A stretch of DNA of 64,000 nt from Caenimonas aquaedulcis (lineage in GTDB: Bacteria > Pseudomonadota > Gammaproteobacteria > Burkholderiales > Burkholderiaceae_C). This document shows, one piece after another, positions 1-8,973 of the stretch (position 1 is the stretch's first letter; each line of letters begins with the position of its first letter). A program made the position numbers and the translations under genes. Location of the stretch: contig NZ_JADWYS010000001.1 in NCBI RefSeq assembly GCF_015831345.1, forward strand, positions 1,746,118 to 1,810,117. Reading direction: 5' to 3'. The notes under the pieces are model-generated. The model was given only the letters and a program-made list of their open reading frames with translations, was not told the origin of the DNA and made no database searches.

Positions 1-717
1 GAAGCCGCCGTAGATGCCGCCCATCACCACGCCGAAGATCACGGCGACCGGCCAGAGCGACTTGAGCAGCGCCGCCTTGTCGGTCTTTTCCATCTCGTCG
101 GCGAGCGGAGCGGACGCCGGGTTGCGCCACACGGACCACTTCACCGCGGCCATGTACCCGAAGATGGCGATGATGCCGGGCACGATGCCGGCGGCGAACA
201 GCTTGCCGATGTGCGTCTGCGTCGCGACGCCGTACACCACCATGATGATGCTGGGCGGAATCAGGATGCCGAGCGTGCCGCCCGCGGCCACCGATGCCGC
301 CGAGAGCGAATCCGAGTAACCGAGCTTGCGCATCGCCGGGATGGCGACCTTGCCCATGGTGGCCGCGGTCGCGACGCTGGAGCCGCAGATCGCGCCGAAG
401 CCGCCGCAGGCCGCGACCGTGGCCATCGCGAGGCCGCCGCGGCGGCGCCCGATGAAGGCCTGGGCCGCGCGGAACAGGTCCACCGAGATGCCCGCACCGG
501 CCACCAGGTTGCCCATGAGGACGAAGAGCGGCAGCACGATCAGCGTGTAGACCAGCGTGCTGTCCTTGGTGACGGTGGCCACCATGCTGAGCGCCGGCTT
601 CCAGTCGTTGAGGATCACGTAGCCGCCGAACCCCACCAGGCCCAGCGCGGTGGCGATGGGCACCTGGAAGAGGATGAACGAGAAAGCGATGAGAAAACCC
701 AGGCAGGCGGCAAGCAT
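1..717 (-). CDS. dctM: TRAP transporter large permease DctM (C-terminus outside window)
   Basis: This is the 5' part of the large membrane subunit of a tripartite ATP-independent periplasmic transporter. It forms the ion-coupled channel in the inner membrane that takes substrate from the DctP-type binding protein. The visible 239 codons run without a stop to the window edge; full family members have about 430 residues. Hydrophobic segments alternate with short loops, and the stretches GGFGAICGSSVATAATMGKV and GGTLGILIPPS are the conserved DctM motifs. The start ATG at 717 overlaps the dctQ stop by one base (TGATG), so the two are translationally coupled. It belongs to the dctP-dctQ-dctM unit. 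The substrate is unknown. Confidence 0.93.
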   Translation of the reverse strand, partial: MLAACLGFLIAFSFILFQVPIATALGLVGFGGYVILNDWKPALSMVATVTKDSTLVYTLIVLPLFVLMGNLVAGAGISVDLFRAAQAFIGRRRGGLAMATVAACGGFGAICGSSVATAATMGKVAIPAMRKLGYSDSLSAASVAAGGTLGILIPPSIIMVVYGVATQTHIGKLFAAGIVPGIIAIFGYMAAVKWSVWRNPASAPLADEMEKTDKAALLKSLWPVAVIFGVVMGGIYGGF

Positions 718-1220
718 CAGATCACCTCGTTGCCGGCGAGCTGCGCCGGCGTTTCCCTGTTGCGCAGCACGCCGACGGCCGACACGATGAAGGCCAGCGT
801 GCAGACGCCGGCCAGCACCGACATCGTGGCGAGTACCCACCCGAGCGGAATGCCGAGAATGGGCGACGCTTCGCCGTAACCCAGGGCGCGGATCGCCTGG
901 CGGCTCAGGCACCAGGCGATGACGCCGAAGAGCGTGCCGCCGACCACCGCCCCGAGGAGACGCTGCACGACCCGCAGCGAGGGGCGCACGTGGATCAGGT
1001 CCACCGTGATGTGGCCCGACTGCAGCGCGAGCACCGGGTAGAGCAGGAAGATCATCACGCCCACGATGATCTCCAGCAGCTCCGTGCTCCAGGGCACGGG
1101 CTTGTTCAGCACGTTGCGGCCGGCGACGTCCACCAGCACCAGCAGCATGAGAAGGAGCAGTGCCACCGCGCTGGCCGCCTCCAGCAGCCGCACCGCCTGG
1201 CGCGTCGGGCCTTTTGTCAT
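717..1220 (-). CDS. dctQ: TRAP transporter small permease DctQ
   Basis: This 167-residue inner-membrane protein is the small permease subunit of the TRAP transporter and pairs with DctM. It has the expected size and about four hydrophobic segments: one near residues 15-35 (AVALLLLMLLVLVDVAGRNV), then around 45-65, 85-110 and 125-150. The sequence VDVAGRNVLNKPVPWSTELLE is the typical DctQ signature after the first helix. The gene lies between dctP (7 bases upstream) and dctM (one-base overlap), so it is clearly part of one operon. Confidence 0.92.
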   Translation of the reverse strand: MTKGPTRQAVRLLEAASAVALLLLMLLVLVDVAGRNVLNKPVPWSTELLEIIVGVMIFLLYPVLALQSGHITVDLIHVRPSLRVVQRLLGAVVGGTLFGVIAWCLSRQAIRALGYGEASPILGIPLGWVLATMSVLAGVCTLAFIVSAVGVLRNRETPAQLAGNEVI

Positions 1221-1227
1221 GGCGCGT

Positions 1228-2268
1228 CTACTTTCCAGCCTTGACCGCGTCGAGCTCGGCGTGAAGCGCCTCGATCAGCTTCTCGGGCTGGGCGACGCCC
1301 TTCTTCTTCGCCTTCTCCATCCAGGTGGCTTCCACCGGCTTGAGGGCCGTCTTCATCTCGGCGATCATCGCGGGGCTCGCGGTCTCGATCGTGCGGCCGG
1401 CCTTGCGGTAAGCGGCCCAGGTGGCCTCGTCGCCCTGCATGTAGGTGCGGCCCACCGAACGCGCGAAAGGCTCGCCCGAGATCTTCATGATCGCGTCCTG
1501 GTCTTCCTTGCGGATGCTCTTCCACTTGTCCTCGTTGATGCCCAGGGTGAGGATGGTGTTGTAGAGCGCGCCCGGGATGATGGTGGCGTAAGGCAGCGAG
1601 TCGGCCAGCTTGAACGATGCCACCGATTCGGGCACCAGCACCGTGCCGTCCAGGACGCCCGACGACAGCAGCTCGTACAGCTCGGAGATGGGCTTGAGCA
1701 CCGGCACCGCGCCGAGCAGCGTGAGGCTCTGGTTCACGCCGGCCTGCGGGCTGCGGAGCTTCATGCCCTTGAAGTCGGCCATGGTCTTGATCGGCTTCTT
1801 GTTGTTGAAGAACTGGCCCGTGCCCACGACGAACACGCTGAGCGGGTGCACGCCCTTGTACTCGCCGTACTTCACGAGCTGCTTCTGGTAGAAGCGCCAG
1901 ACGACGGCGGCGTACTGCTCGGCGTTGTCGCTGGTGAAAGGCAGCTCGGTCACTTCCATGATGTCGAAGCGCCCGGGCGTGTAGCCGTTCACGAAGATCA
2001 CCAGGTCGGCCTGGCCGTCGCGCGCCACGTCGAACTGCGCGGGCACGGTGCCCACCACCTTCGGCTGCGTCTCGATCTTCACGCGGCCCTGCGTGACCTT
2101 CTCCACTTCCGCGATCCACGGCTCGATCACGTTGACGCGCATGGCCTGGCCGGGCGGCAGCCAGTTGGAGTACTTGATGACTGTCGTCTGCGCGGAAACC
2201 GGCAGCGCGGCGAGGGAAGCGCCGAGCACCGTAAGTGCCGCGGCGAGTTGTCGGAAGGTAGCACGCAT
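1228..2268 (-). CDS. dctP: TRAP transporter periplasmic substrate-binding protein DctP
   Basis: This 346-residue periplasmic binding protein captures the substrate for the DctQM channel. A cleavable signal peptide is visible at residues 1-26 (hydrophobic AAALTVLGASLAALPVSAQ). The mature protein opens with TVIKYSNWLPPGQAMRVNVIE, and GMKLRSPQAGVNQSLTLLGA matches the conserved DctP ligand-binding region. The start is supported by an AGGAGA ribosome-binding site six bases upstream. It is the first gene of dctPQM, and a promoter-operator palindrome shared with three other units lies 30-55 bases upstream. Many TRAP systems carry organic acids, which fits the catabolic surroundings, but the ligand cannot be assigned. 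Confidence 0.92.
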   Translation of the reverse strand: MRATFRQLAAALTVLGASLAALPVSAQTTVIKYSNWLPPGQAMRVNVIEPWIAEVEKVTQGRVKIETQPKVVGTVPAQFDVARDGQADLVIFVNGYTPGRFDIMEVTELPFTSDNAEQYAAVVWRFYQKQLVKYGEYKGVHPLSVFVVGTGQFFNNKKPIKTMADFKGMKLRSPQAGVNQSLTLLGAVPVLKPISELYELLSSGVLDGTVLVPESVASFKLADSLPYATIIPGALYNTILTLGINEDKWKSIRKEDQDAIMKISGEPFARSVGRTYMQGDEATWAAYRKAGRTIETASPAMIAEMKTALKPVEATWMEKAKKKGVAQPEKLIEALHAELDAVKAGK

Positions 2269-2297
2269 GGATGTCTCCTGAAGGGGGTGGGGGCCGT

Positions 2298-2322
2298 TAA
2301 ATAGACCGACGGGACGGTTTAT
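2298..2322 (-). promoter_or_regulatory. Promoter-operator palindrome, copy 1 (dctPQM)
   Basis: The arms ATAGACCG (2301-2308) and CGGTTTAT (2315-2322) are separated by six bases (ACGGGA). On the minus strand a -10-like TATTTA at 2303-2298 overlaps the end of the palindrome by three bases. The same arrangement is found at 16,808-16,832, 26,374-26,398 and 31,641-31,665. No good -35 is visible. Such ACCG...CGGT palindromes are common operators of TetR-family regulators; the regulator is not identified. Confidence 0.72.
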
Positions 2323-2375
2323 ATTATGAGCAAATCCCGGGGGGTTGCATAGTATTTACACGGAGAAAACGGGGC

Positions 2376-3602
2376 TCAGCCGACAGGCGGCCGGGCGACG
2401 ACGCCGCGTTCGGCCAGCCGTCCGAACTGCGCGGTGTCCAGGCCCAGCAATTGCGCCAGCACCTCTTCGGTGTGCTGGCCCAGGACCGGCGCGGGCTGCG
2501 CCGGAAGGCGCCCGGATCCCTGGAAGTCCAGCGGGATGCCGGGTGCCAGCACTTCGCCGACGCCGGGCTGATGCAGCGTGGAGAACATCGGGTTCGCCGG
2601 GCTGCACTCGGGATCGGAATTGACCAGCTGCTCGATGCCCTGGTAGCGCGTCCAGCAGACGCCCTGCGCGTCGAAGGCCTGCGCCACCGCCGCGAGCGGA
2701 CGCGCCGCGATCCACGCGCCGACCCGCTCGCCGATCTCGCGCCGCGCGCGGAAACGGTTGCCTTCCTGCGCGAGGTCGAGGCCCAGCTGCCGGCCGAGCG
2801 CGTCGAATTCGGCGCCCAGCCCGGTGGCGTCCGCGATGGCGCGCCACTGCTTGCCGGTGAGCCCCACGACCATCACGCGCTCGCCGTCCGCGCAACGGAA
2901 ATCGCGGCCGAAGGCGCCGAAGAGCTCGTTGCCGTGCCGTGCGCGCGGCTGGCCGCGGCGCGCTTCCTCGATGAAGCCGAGGTGCGCCATGACGGCAAGT
3001 CCCACGTCCTGCAGGGAGAGCTTGATGTGCTGGCCTTGGCCGGTGCGTCCGCGATGGCGCTCCGCCGCGAGCAGGCCGACGGCCACCATCTGGCCGGTGA
3101 TCAGGTCCCATGCCGGCAGCACGTGGTTCACCGGTTCGCCGCTGGACGCGGGGCCGGTCATCGCAGGCACGCCCAGGCGCGGGTTGACGGTGTAGTCCAC
3201 CGCCGAGCCGCCATGCCGGTCGCCTTGCAGCGTGAGCTGGATCAGGTCGCTTCTTCCGGCGCGCAACCTGTCGTAATCGAGCCAGCCTCGCGGCGGGAAA
3301 TTGGTGACGAACAGGCCCGCGTCGGGGCCCGGCGCGCAGATCAGCGCCATGGCGAGTTCGCGGCCCTCCTGCGATGACAGGTCCAGCGCGACAGAGCGCT
3401 TCGACTTGTTGAGTCCGGTCCAGAACAGGCTGGTGTCGTCATCGGTGACCGGCCACCGCCGGTAGTCCAGGCCGCCGCCCAGCGTGTCGATGCGGATCAC
3501 GTCGGCGCCCATCTGCGCGAGCGTCATGCCGCCCAGCGGCGCGGCGACGAAGGCCGCGGCCTCCACCACGCGCATGCCCGAGAGGACGCCGGTCGCCGCC
3601 AT
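2376..3602 (-). CDS. CaiB/BaiF family (family III) CoA-transferase
   Basis: This 408-residue cytoplasmic enzyme would move coenzyme A between an acyl-CoA and a free acid. The N-terminus (GVLSGMRVVEAAAFVAAPLGGMTLAQMGADVIRI) and NKSKRSVALDL are family III hallmarks. The likely catalytic aspartate lies in WDLITG at about residue 166, in the position of Asp169 of formyl-CoA transferase. The downstream RGRTGQGQHIKLSL matches the family. The start ATG at 3602 is chosen because it is one base after the acyl-CoA dehydrogenase stop; an in-frame codon further upstream would overlap that gene. It is the last gene of the long Rieske/beta-oxidation operon and could activate the pathway substrate or recycle CoA. 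Confidence 0.9.
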   Translation of the reverse strand: MAATGVLSGMRVVEAAAFVAAPLGGMTLAQMGADVIRIDTLGGGLDYRRWPVTDDDTSLFWTGLNKSKRSVALDLSSQEGRELAMALICAPGPDAGLFVTNFPPRGWLDYDRLRAGRSDLIQLTLQGDRHGGSAVDYTVNPRLGVPAMTGPASSGEPVNHVLPAWDLITGQMVAVGLLAAERHRGRTGQGQHIKLSLQDVGLAVMAHLGFIEEARRGQPRARHGNELFGAFGRDFRCADGERVMVVGLTGKQWRAIADATGLGAEFDALGRQLGLDLAQEGNRFRARREIGERVGAWIAARPLAAVAQAFDAQGVCWTRYQGIEQLVNSDPECSPANPMFSTLHQPGVGEVLAPGIPLDFQGSGRLPAQPAPVLGQHTEEVLAQLLGLDTAQFGRLAERGVVARPPVG

Positions 3603-3603
3603 C

Positions 3604-5286
3604 TCAAGCCCCCGAGGGCGCAATGCCCAGTGCGCGTTCCATCAGGCTGCGCGCGACCACCTTGAGGGCCAGCGTTTCTTCCGCGCCCTCGAAGATCGAC
3701 AGCACGCGCGCATCGACGAAGTAGCGGCTCACGGCCGTCTCTTCCGCATAGCCCATGCCGCCGTGCAACTGCAGCGCCTCGCGCGTCACCAGCTCCGCCG
3801 AGCGGCAGGCGAGCAGCTTCACGAGGCTCGCCTCCATGCGGCCCGCGCCGGTGTCTACCAGCCGCGCCACCGAATAGGCGAGCTGCCGGCAGGCGGCAAG
3901 CCGCGCGCCCATGCGCGCGAGCTTGGCGAGCGTGAGCGGAAACTCCGCCAGCGCCGAGCCGAACACCTTTCGGTCCCCGGTGTAGCGGATCGCCGCGCGC
4001 AGGGCCGCGCGCATCACGCCGCACGCGCGAGCCGCGGTCTGCATGCGGCCGCCCACCATCCCCGCCATGGTGAGGTAGAAGCCCTTGCCGAGGCCCGCCT
4101 CGCCGCCGACGACGTTCGCATCGGGCACGAAGAAGTTCTCGAACGAGAGGTCGAAGGAATGCATGCCGCGGTAGCCGATGGTGGGAATGGCGCGCCCGGC
4201 GAGCGTTCCCCCGCCGTCCTGCACGTATTCGAAATCATGGCCTTCGTACGAAGGTTTTTCCACCAGCAACAGCGACAGGCCCTTGTGGCCCAGGGACCGG
4301 TCCGGATCGGTGCGCGTCACCACCATCAGCACACCGGCCTTGCCGGCGAACGTGCACCAGGTCTTGGCCCCGGTGAGACGCCAGCCGCCGTCGACGCGCA
4401 CGCCCTTCAGGGCGAGGCCCGCGACGTCCGAGCCGTAGTCGGGCTCGGTGATCGCGATCGCGCACAGCGGATTGCCGGCCGCGAGCTTCGGCAGCCACTC
4501 GGCCTTCTGCGCGTCGGTGCCGCCTGCCATCAGCGCGCGGCTCAGGATCTCCGGCCGCGTGATCAGGCTGCCGGCCGCCGCGAGCGATCCTTCGGACAGC
4601 GCCTCCGTCACCACCACCATGAGCAGGGTGTCCTCGCGGTCGTCGGGGCTGCTGCCGCCGAACTTCTCGGGAATCGCCAGGCCGAACACACCCATCTCGC
4701 GCAGCGGCTGCAACAGGCTCTCGGGAATCGTGAGGTCGTCGCGGTGGATCGCTTCGGCCTGCGGCGCCACCACCTCGGCCGAGAAACGCCGGAATGCTTC
4801 CTGCGCGAGGGCATGCGGCTCGTCGAGTTCGGTGGGACCCACCTCGCCATCCGACAGCGCGACGGCGCGCCCGGCTGCTTCCAGCGCACGCGCGCCGCCC
4901 GCATCGCGGCGCAACCCGTCCCAGGCCGGCTGCGACTGCAGTTCGCGCAGCGGCGCCAGGGACAGGCCCAGCTCCAGGTACAGCGTCTCCAGCCGCGCGA
5001 CCACCGCGGTGGCCGCCTCGACGCAGAAGATCAGTGCGAGGTCCACCGCCACGGCGGGCGCGTCGGCCTGCAGCGCGGCCATGCCGGTTTCGGCCGCCAG
5101 CAGCTCGGCGCCCGCCCAGGCCAGCTCGAAGCTGGGCACCTGCTCGGCGTCGAGCTTGCGCGCGTTCAGCTTGCCGCCTTCGCTGCATCGCGCGGCGAGC
5201 GCCGCCGCCGCCGCGTCGAATGATGCGCGCAGCGCCGCCAACACCCGGTGTGCGGAGGCGGCCTGCTGTTGCCGTGCGTCGTCCAT
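3604..5286 (-). CDS. acyl-CoA dehydrogenase, long form (560 aa)
   Basis: This FAD flavoenzyme would introduce an alpha,beta double bond into an acyl-CoA. It has 560 residues, longer than the usual 380-400. An N-terminal helical region of about 150 residues precedes the core, and a C-terminal helical bundle follows. Core motifs are CAIAITEPDYGSDVAGL and LTGAKTWCTFAGKAGVLMVV. The catalytic base is probably the glutamate in SIFEGAEE at about residue 533. GGMGYAEETAVSRYFVDARV matches the conserved C-terminal signature. The ATG at 5286 is chosen because longer in-frame readings run into the flavoprotein gene upstream. The long form resembles DmdC/FadE5-like branches; its substrate is unknown. Confidence 0.9.
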   Translation of the reverse strand: MDDARQQQAASAHRVLAALRASFDAAAAALAARCSEGGKLNARKLDAEQVPSFELAWAGAELLAAETGMAALQADAPAVAVDLALIFCVEAATAVVARLETLYLELGLSLAPLRELQSQPAWDGLRRDAGGARALEAAGRAVALSDGEVGPTELDEPHALAQEAFRRFSAEVVAPQAEAIHRDDLTIPESLLQPLREMGVFGLAIPEKFGGSSPDDREDTLLMVVVTEALSEGSLAAAGSLITRPEILSRALMAGGTDAQKAEWLPKLAAGNPLCAIAITEPDYGSDVAGLALKGVRVDGGWRLTGAKTWCTFAGKAGVLMVVTRTDPDRSLGHKGLSLLLVEKPSYEGHDFEYVQDGGGTLAGRAIPTIGYRGMHSFDLSFENFFVPDANVVGGEAGLGKGFYLTMAGMVGGRMQTAARACGVMRAALRAAIRYTGDRKVFGSALAEFPLTLAKLARMGARLAACRQLAYSVARLVDTGAGRMEASLVKLLACRSAELVTREALQLHGGMGYAEETAVSRYFVDARVLSIFEGAEETLALKVVARSLMERALGIAPSGA

Positions 5287-5312
5287 GTGTCTTCCCGTGG
5301 TCTGGTGGTCGC

Positions 5313-6635
5313 TCAGGCGATGGCCGGGCTCATGTAGCCGAGCGCTTTTTTCGCGGCCTCGCGCCCAGTGTAGGCACAGGCCTGGGTGCCGCCGTCGCCA
5401 TAGTCCTTGACCGCATCGCCCACGTGCCAGAAGTTCGCGAGCGGCGTGTCCTGCGACATGTCGAAGCCCGCGCAGGAGCGCTGCGCCGGCCACTCGCCGC
5501 GCATCACGCGGATCGACAGCATCTTCGCGTCGGCGAAGCCGGGGAACTGCTCGCGCAGGTCCTGCAGGGAGTCCTCGATCTGGGCCTTCTCGTCGAAGTC
5601 GCCGATCGCCGGGCGCGGCACCGCATACGCCACGTACTGGTACCAGCCGGCAGGCGCGAGCTCGGGGCAGGTCGCCGTGAGTTCGCCCATGTTGCACAGG
5701 GTGCGCGTCTTGCCGAAGGTGACGAGGCCGGGCACGTCGATCAGGCGCTTTTGCGTCGCGAAGTTGATGACGATGTTGGCCGCGGGTTTCAGCAGCTGGC
5801 GGGTCTGCGCGATGTACTCCGCGCCGAACGCTTCGGCGCCGGGCAGCGCCACGGTGGCGGCCGGGCCGATGTTGCTGATGAACACGTCGGCCTCGACGCG
5901 CTGCGTCACGCCGTCCTTGTCGATGTCGAGCGCGGTGACGCGGCCGTCCTGCGCATGGAGCGCCTTGACCGCTGCGCCCGTCCACACCTCGCCGCCCCGG
6001 CTGCGGATGCCGCCGGCCAGGTCGTTCCAGAGGCCGATGGTGCCGCGCGGGCAGAAGCCGAAGCGCTTGAACGCCCCCTTGATCGCGAAGTAGGTGAGGA
6101 AGGCGCGCGCCGGCACTTCGTCCGCGTTCGCCGCGAAGATGGCCGCGCACAGGTTGCGGAAGATCGCATGCACGGTCTCGTTGCCCGTGTACTGCGACAG
6201 CCACTCCGCGGTGCTCATCTTGGCCTCGGGCAGGTCGCCGCCCGCGCGCGCGTCGGAGAACTTCGCGCCGATCTTCGCCGCCTGCTTGGTGAAGGTGCCG
6301 AGCAGCATGCCCCAGCCGCCCTTGGCGACGTTGATCACCCTGCCGTCGATGAAGAACACCGTGGCCGGGCTCGGCTCTCGGATGTCAAGCGGCACGCCGA
6401 GCAGGTCGAAGGTTTCCTCGAACACGCCGCCGCGCTCGATCGCGATCGCGCCGATGTTCACGGTGAAGCCGTCGATCTGCTCGCTGGACGCGCGGCCGCC
6501 GACGCGGTCCAGCCGCTCGGCGACGAGCACCTTCTTGCCGGCGGCGACGAGGCGCGCCGCCGCGGACAGGCCGCCGGCGCCGGCGCCGATGATGACCGCG
6601 TCGTAGCGCGCGGGATTGGATGTGGGAGCGTTCAT
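5313..6635 (-). CDS. FAD-dependent oxidoreductase of the phytoene-desaturase/amine-oxidase type
   Basis: This 440-residue flavoprotein has an N-terminal dinucleotide-binding fold, VIIGAGAGGLSAAARLVAAGKKVLVAERLDRVGG (about residues 15-48), followed by the GG-doublet motif typical of phytoene desaturases and flavin amine oxidases. The C-terminus (GDAVKDYGDGGTQACAYTGREAAKKAL) closes the FAD site. It would oxidise a C-C or C-N bond, but the substrate is unknown. An AGGAGA site supports the start. It lies between acyl-CoA dehydrogenase and 3-hydroxyacyl-CoA dehydrogenase genes, which is an unusual setting for this family and implies a special desaturation step. Confidence 0.82.
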   Translation of the reverse strand: MNAPTSNPARYDAVIIGAGAGGLSAAARLVAAGKKVLVAERLDRVGGRASSEQIDGFTVNIGAIAIERGGVFEETFDLLGVPLDIREPSPATVFFIDGRVINVAKGGWGMLLGTFTKQAAKIGAKFSDARAGGDLPEAKMSTAEWLSQYTGNETVHAIFRNLCAAIFAANADEVPARAFLTYFAIKGAFKRFGFCPRGTIGLWNDLAGGIRSRGGEVWTGAAVKALHAQDGRVTALDIDKDGVTQRVEADVFISNIGPAATVALPGAEAFGAEYIAQTRQLLKPAANIVINFATQKRLIDVPGLVTFGKTRTLCNMGELTATCPELAPAGWYQYVAYAVPRPAIGDFDEKAQIEDSLQDLREQFPGFADAKMLSIRVMRGEWPAQRSCAGFDMSQDTPLANFWHVGDAVKDYGDGGTQACAYTGREAAKKALGYMSPAIA

Positions 6636-6678
6636 TCGGTTCTCCTGGGTGGATGGGGGATGTGCGGGCAGGTCGCGC

Positions 6679-8189
6679 TCAGCGCGCGGCCTCGGGTGTG
6701 GTGAGCGGCAGGCCGAGCCCGGCGCGCCGCACGAGCCAGGGACTCGCGCGGTAGCGCGGATCGCCGGTGGCTTCGAGCTGCGCCCGGAGGATGGCGAGAA
6801 TGCGCGGCGCGCCGAGGCGGTCGCCCCAGGCGAGCGGGCCGTGCGGATAGCCCAGGCCCAGGGGCACGGCGGCTTCCAGGTCGGCCACGCTCGCGATGCC
6901 GCGCTGCGCGATGTTGCAGGCGATGTTCACGATGGTCGCCATCACGCGCTGCGCGATGAAGCCGGGGCTGTCGCCGATCACGGTGACGGCCGTGCCGTCG
7001 GCCGAAAGAAGCGCATGCGCCGCATCGCGCGCCTGCGGCGATGTGACGGCGGTGAGCATCAGCGTGCGGCGCAGCGCGAGCGGCGGCAGCGGGTCCACCG
7101 CCACGCAGCGGGTGGCGTCGAGGCCGAGCGCCATCGCGGTGGCCGTGGCATCCCGGCCCCAGGGCTGGACGATGGCGAGGTCGGCTTCACTATGATTGGC
7201 CGCGATCGCTGCACCGGCGTTCAGGACAAGCGCCTGCAGTTCATCGGCGGCGTGCGCTTCGGGATCGATCCAGACCCGCGTGCCGGACGCGAGCAGCGGT
7301 GCCGGACGTGAAGCCGATGCGATCTTCCTGCCTTCGCCGTCGTAGCGGTACCAGCCCTCGCCGCTCTTGCGGCCGAACAGGCCCGCCGCGACGCGCGGGG
7401 CGACGAGCGACGAAGGCCTGAACCGCGGCTCCTGCTGGAACTGTTCGTAGATCGAAGCCATCACTTTCGAGGACACGTCGAGCCCGGTGAGGTCGAGCAG
7501 CTCGAACGGACCCATGCGAAAACCCATGGCATCGCGCAGCACGTCGTCGACATCGGCGGGCGAAGCCACCTGCTCCTCGACGATGCGCAGGCCCTCGGTG
7601 TAGAGGCCGCGACTGCGTGGTTGATCAGGAAGCCCGGCTGGTCGGCCGTGACCACCGCGCGATGGCCCGCGCCCTCGGTCAGGGCGCGCAGCGTCTCCAC
7701 CGTGGCGGGCGAGGTGCGCACCGCGGCGATCACTTCCGCCACCTTCATCAGCGGCACCGGGTTGAAGAAATGAAGCCCGGCGACGCGCTCGGGTTTCGCG
7801 CAGGCGGCGGCGATCTCGGCCACGGTGAGCGACGAGGTGTTGCTTGCGAGGATCGCGTCGCCGCGCACGACGGCCTCCAGCGCGCGGAACAGCGAGCGCT
7901 TCGCCTCGAGGTCTTCGACGATGGCCTCGATCACGACGCCGCACTCCGACAGCGCGGCGATATCGGCGGCCGCATGGATGCGGCCCTGGATGCGCGCGAA
8001 CTCCTGCGCCGTGATGCGGCCCTTCTCCACGCCGCGGCCGATCATGCCGCCCACGTAATCCACCGCCTTGGCGGCCGCGCCCGGCTGCGCGTCGTGGCAC
8101 AGCACGCGGTGCCCTGCCTGCGCGAAAAGCTGCACGATGCCGCGGCCCATGGTGCCGGCGCCGATGACGCCGATCGTTGTGTCGTTCAT
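6679..8189 (-). pseudogene. 3-hydroxyacyl-CoA dehydrogenase (PaaH-like), single-base frameshift
   Basis: The enzyme would oxidise a 3-hydroxyacyl-CoA to the 3-oxoacyl-CoA with NAD. The first part (8189 to about 7613) reads MNDTTIGVIGAGTMGRGIVQ, the Rossmann fold, through PGFLINHA. The rest continues in another frame as GLYTEGLRIVEEQVASPADVDDVLRDAMGFRMGPFELLDLTG, the conserved C-terminal domain, to 6679. Inserting one G near 7612-7614 restores NHAGRGLYTEG and gives 503 residues, the normal length of two-domain PaaH-type enzymes. Both halves are otherwise intact and fit the operon, so this is either a very recent mutation or a sequencing error. The start is one base after the hydratase stop. 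Confidence 0.85.
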
Positions 8190-8190
8190 G

Positions 8191-8973
8191 TCAGGTCCCG
8201 GTGAAATCGGGCTTGCGTTTGTCGAGGAAGGCACGCATGCCTTCGGTCTTGTCGGCGGTGTCGAAGAGCAGCAGGAACTCGCGGTTCTCGAGCGCGAGCG
8301 CCGCCTCGAGCGGCAGGTCCGCGCCCTGGCGCAGCACGCGGCGGGTCGCCTCCACGGCCTTGGGCGGCATGCGTGCGGCCTTGCGCGCGAGCTCGATGGC
8401 GCGCGCGAGCGCCTGTCCGTCGCCCGCCAGTTCGGCCACCAGCCCGAGCGCGAACGCGCGCTCGCCCGTGATCTGCTCGCCCGTCAGCAGCATCAGGCTC
8501 GCGACCTGCTTGCCGAGGGTTCGCACGAGGCGCTGCGTGCCGCCCGCGCCGGGCATGATGCCCACCGCGAGTTCCGGCTGGCCGAAGCGCGCGCTGGGGT
8601 CGGCGACGATGAAGTCGCACATCAGCGCGAGCTCGCAGCCCGCGCCCAGCGCGAAGCCGCTCACGGCCGCGATCACGGGCTTGCGGCTGCCGGCCACCGG
8701 CGCCCAGTACCGGCCGAGGTCGATGTCGGCGACCTGCTGCGAACCCTTGTCCACCAGAAGGTTCAAGTCCGCCCCCGCGGCGAACACGGCGTCGCCGCCG
8801 GTGACCACGATGGCTTTCACGCCCGCGTCGGCCTGCAGGTCGGTGAAGGCCGAAGCGATGGCGGCGCGCATCGCGAGATCGAGCGCGTTGCGCCTGTCGG
8901 GCCGGTTCAGCGTGACGATGCCGACCGCGCCTTCGCGCTGGACGAGCACGGGCGGCGTGACGACGTCGCTCAT
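8191..8973 (-). CDS. enoyl-CoA hydratase (crotonase, both catalytic Glu present)
   Basis: This 260-residue crotonase would hydrate a trans-2-enoyl-CoA to the 3-hydroxyacyl-CoA, feeding the next gene's dehydrogenase. The oxyanion-hole motif is AAGADLNLL. The two hydratase glutamates are in GAGCELALMCD and FGQPELAVGIMPGAGGTQRL, so it should be an active hydratase, unlike the two other crotonases in this operon. The start ATG at 8973 overlaps the stop of the upstream crotonase gene by four bases (ATGA). Confidence 0.92.
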   Translation of the reverse strand: MSDVVTPPVLVQREGAVGIVTLNRPDRRNALDLAMRAAIASAFTDLQADAGVKAIVVTGGDAVFAAGADLNLLVDKGSQQVADIDLGRYWAPVAGSRKPVIAAVSGFALGAGCELALMCDFIVADPSARFGQPELAVGIMPGAGGTQRLVRTLGKQVASLMLLTGEQITGERAFALGLVAELAGDGQALARAIELARKAARMPPKAVEATRRVLRQGADLPLEAALALENREFLLLFDTADKTEGMRAFLDKRKPDFTGT

